Shown here piece by piece: positions 38,256-38,450 of a DNA stretch of 38,450 bases. The notes below the pieces were generated by a model. That model was not told the origin of the DNA. It worked only from the letters and a program-made list of their open reading frames with translations, and ran no database searches. The stretch's first letter is position 1. Each line of letters opens with the position of its first letter. The DNA is from Candidatus Methylomirabilota bacterium (GTDB lineage Bacteria > Methylomirabilota > Methylomirabilia > Rokubacteriales > DASRDR01), in contig DASYQW010000331.1 in the NCBI GenBank assembly GCA_036005065.1, positions 1 through 38,450 on the forward strand. The letters run 5' to 3'. Both the position numbers and the translations under genes were made by a program.

Positions 38256-38450
38256 CTACGCCGTACGGCCGAAGAGGCCGGCCGGTCTGACGAGGAGGAC
38301 CAGGGCCATGATCACGAAGATGACGGTGTTCGAGGCCTCGGGATAGAAGACCTTGGTGAAGCCCTCCACCACACCGAGCGCGAAGCCGGTCACGATCGAG
38401 CCCATGATCGAGCCCAGGCCTCCGATCACGACGACCGCGAAGACGACGAT
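38256..38450 (-). CDS. livH: LIV-type ABC importer permease LivH, C-terminal part (system 3)
   Basis: The window edge cuts this gene; 64 codons plus TAG (38256-38258) remain. They read as a LivH C-terminus: VVIGGLGSIMGSIVTGFALG, a helix ending IFVIMALVLLVRP, and AGLFGRTA. The stop abuts the ATG of the LivM fusion gene, giving the usual livH-livM order. The livG and livF of this system should lie to the right. Confidence 0.88.
   Translation of the reverse strand: MVVFAVVVIGGLGSIMGSIVTGFALGVVEGFTKVFYPEASNTVIFVIMALVLLVRPAGLFGRTA

Noticed and set aside
1-38450. tRNA, rRNA, CRISPR or phage genes
   Set aside because: No cloverleaf, rRNA segment, regularly spaced repeat array or phage structural gene was recognised; the repeats present are too few and too far apart for CRISPR.

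Overview
The window is high-GC bacterial chromosome (about 70% G+C by eye) with almost every gene on the minus strand. Genes are often joined by ATGA or GTGA overlaps. It carries two complete and one partial branched-chain-amino-acid-type (LIV/HAAT) ABC importers, each with an acyl-CoA synthetase, plus a two-subunit B12 mutase and a sigma-54 activator. This content and style suggest an uncultivated soil or subsurface lineage such as Rokubacteriales (Methylomirabilota). That is an inference from gene content; no marker gene is present.

Layout, left to right. (1) 163-6010: a type II polyketide/fatty-acid-like cassette with two ketosynthase / Cys-less-partner pairs around one acyl carrier protein, preceded by a papain-fold lipoprotein. 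(2) 6304-6558: the only convincing plus-strand gene, a small exported DUF1344 protein with a textbook -24/-12 (sigma-54) promoter. It converges on (3) a two-component system, an NtrC-type sigma-54 activator and a HAMP histidine kinase, at the end of (4) 9825-16552: membrane protein, SDR, LLM flavin oxidoreductase, PaaK-like ligase, acyl-CoA mutase large and B12 subunits, and a DapA-superfamily lyase. (5) 16608-17335: a probable gene remnant and a PIN/ribbon-helix-helix toxin-antitoxin pair. (6) 17435-24666: LIV system 1 (livG, acyl-CoA synthetase, livH, livM, binding protein, livF). (7) 24846-33750: LIV system 2 with a class I CoA-transferase pair at its head. (8) 33934-38450: LIV system 3, cut by the window edge, with a LivM fused to a binding-protein domain, a third acyl-CoA synthetase and a phasin-like protein.

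Working model (inference): carboxylic acids are imported by the LIV systems, trapped as CoA thioesters by the neighbouring synthetases or the CoA-transferase, and processed by SDR, LLM and mutase enzymes, with possible storage as polyhydroxyalkanoate.

The intergenic DNA is also informative. A repeat of roughly 110 bp occurs three times, 40-47 nt after stop codons, with a hairpin whose outer stem covaries. A second family of GC-rich multi-hairpin elements sits directly behind five genes. One of these lies beside a duplicated 61-bp 3' end of an acyl-CoA synthetase gene. No tRNA, rRNA, CRISPR array or complete insertion sequence was seen.
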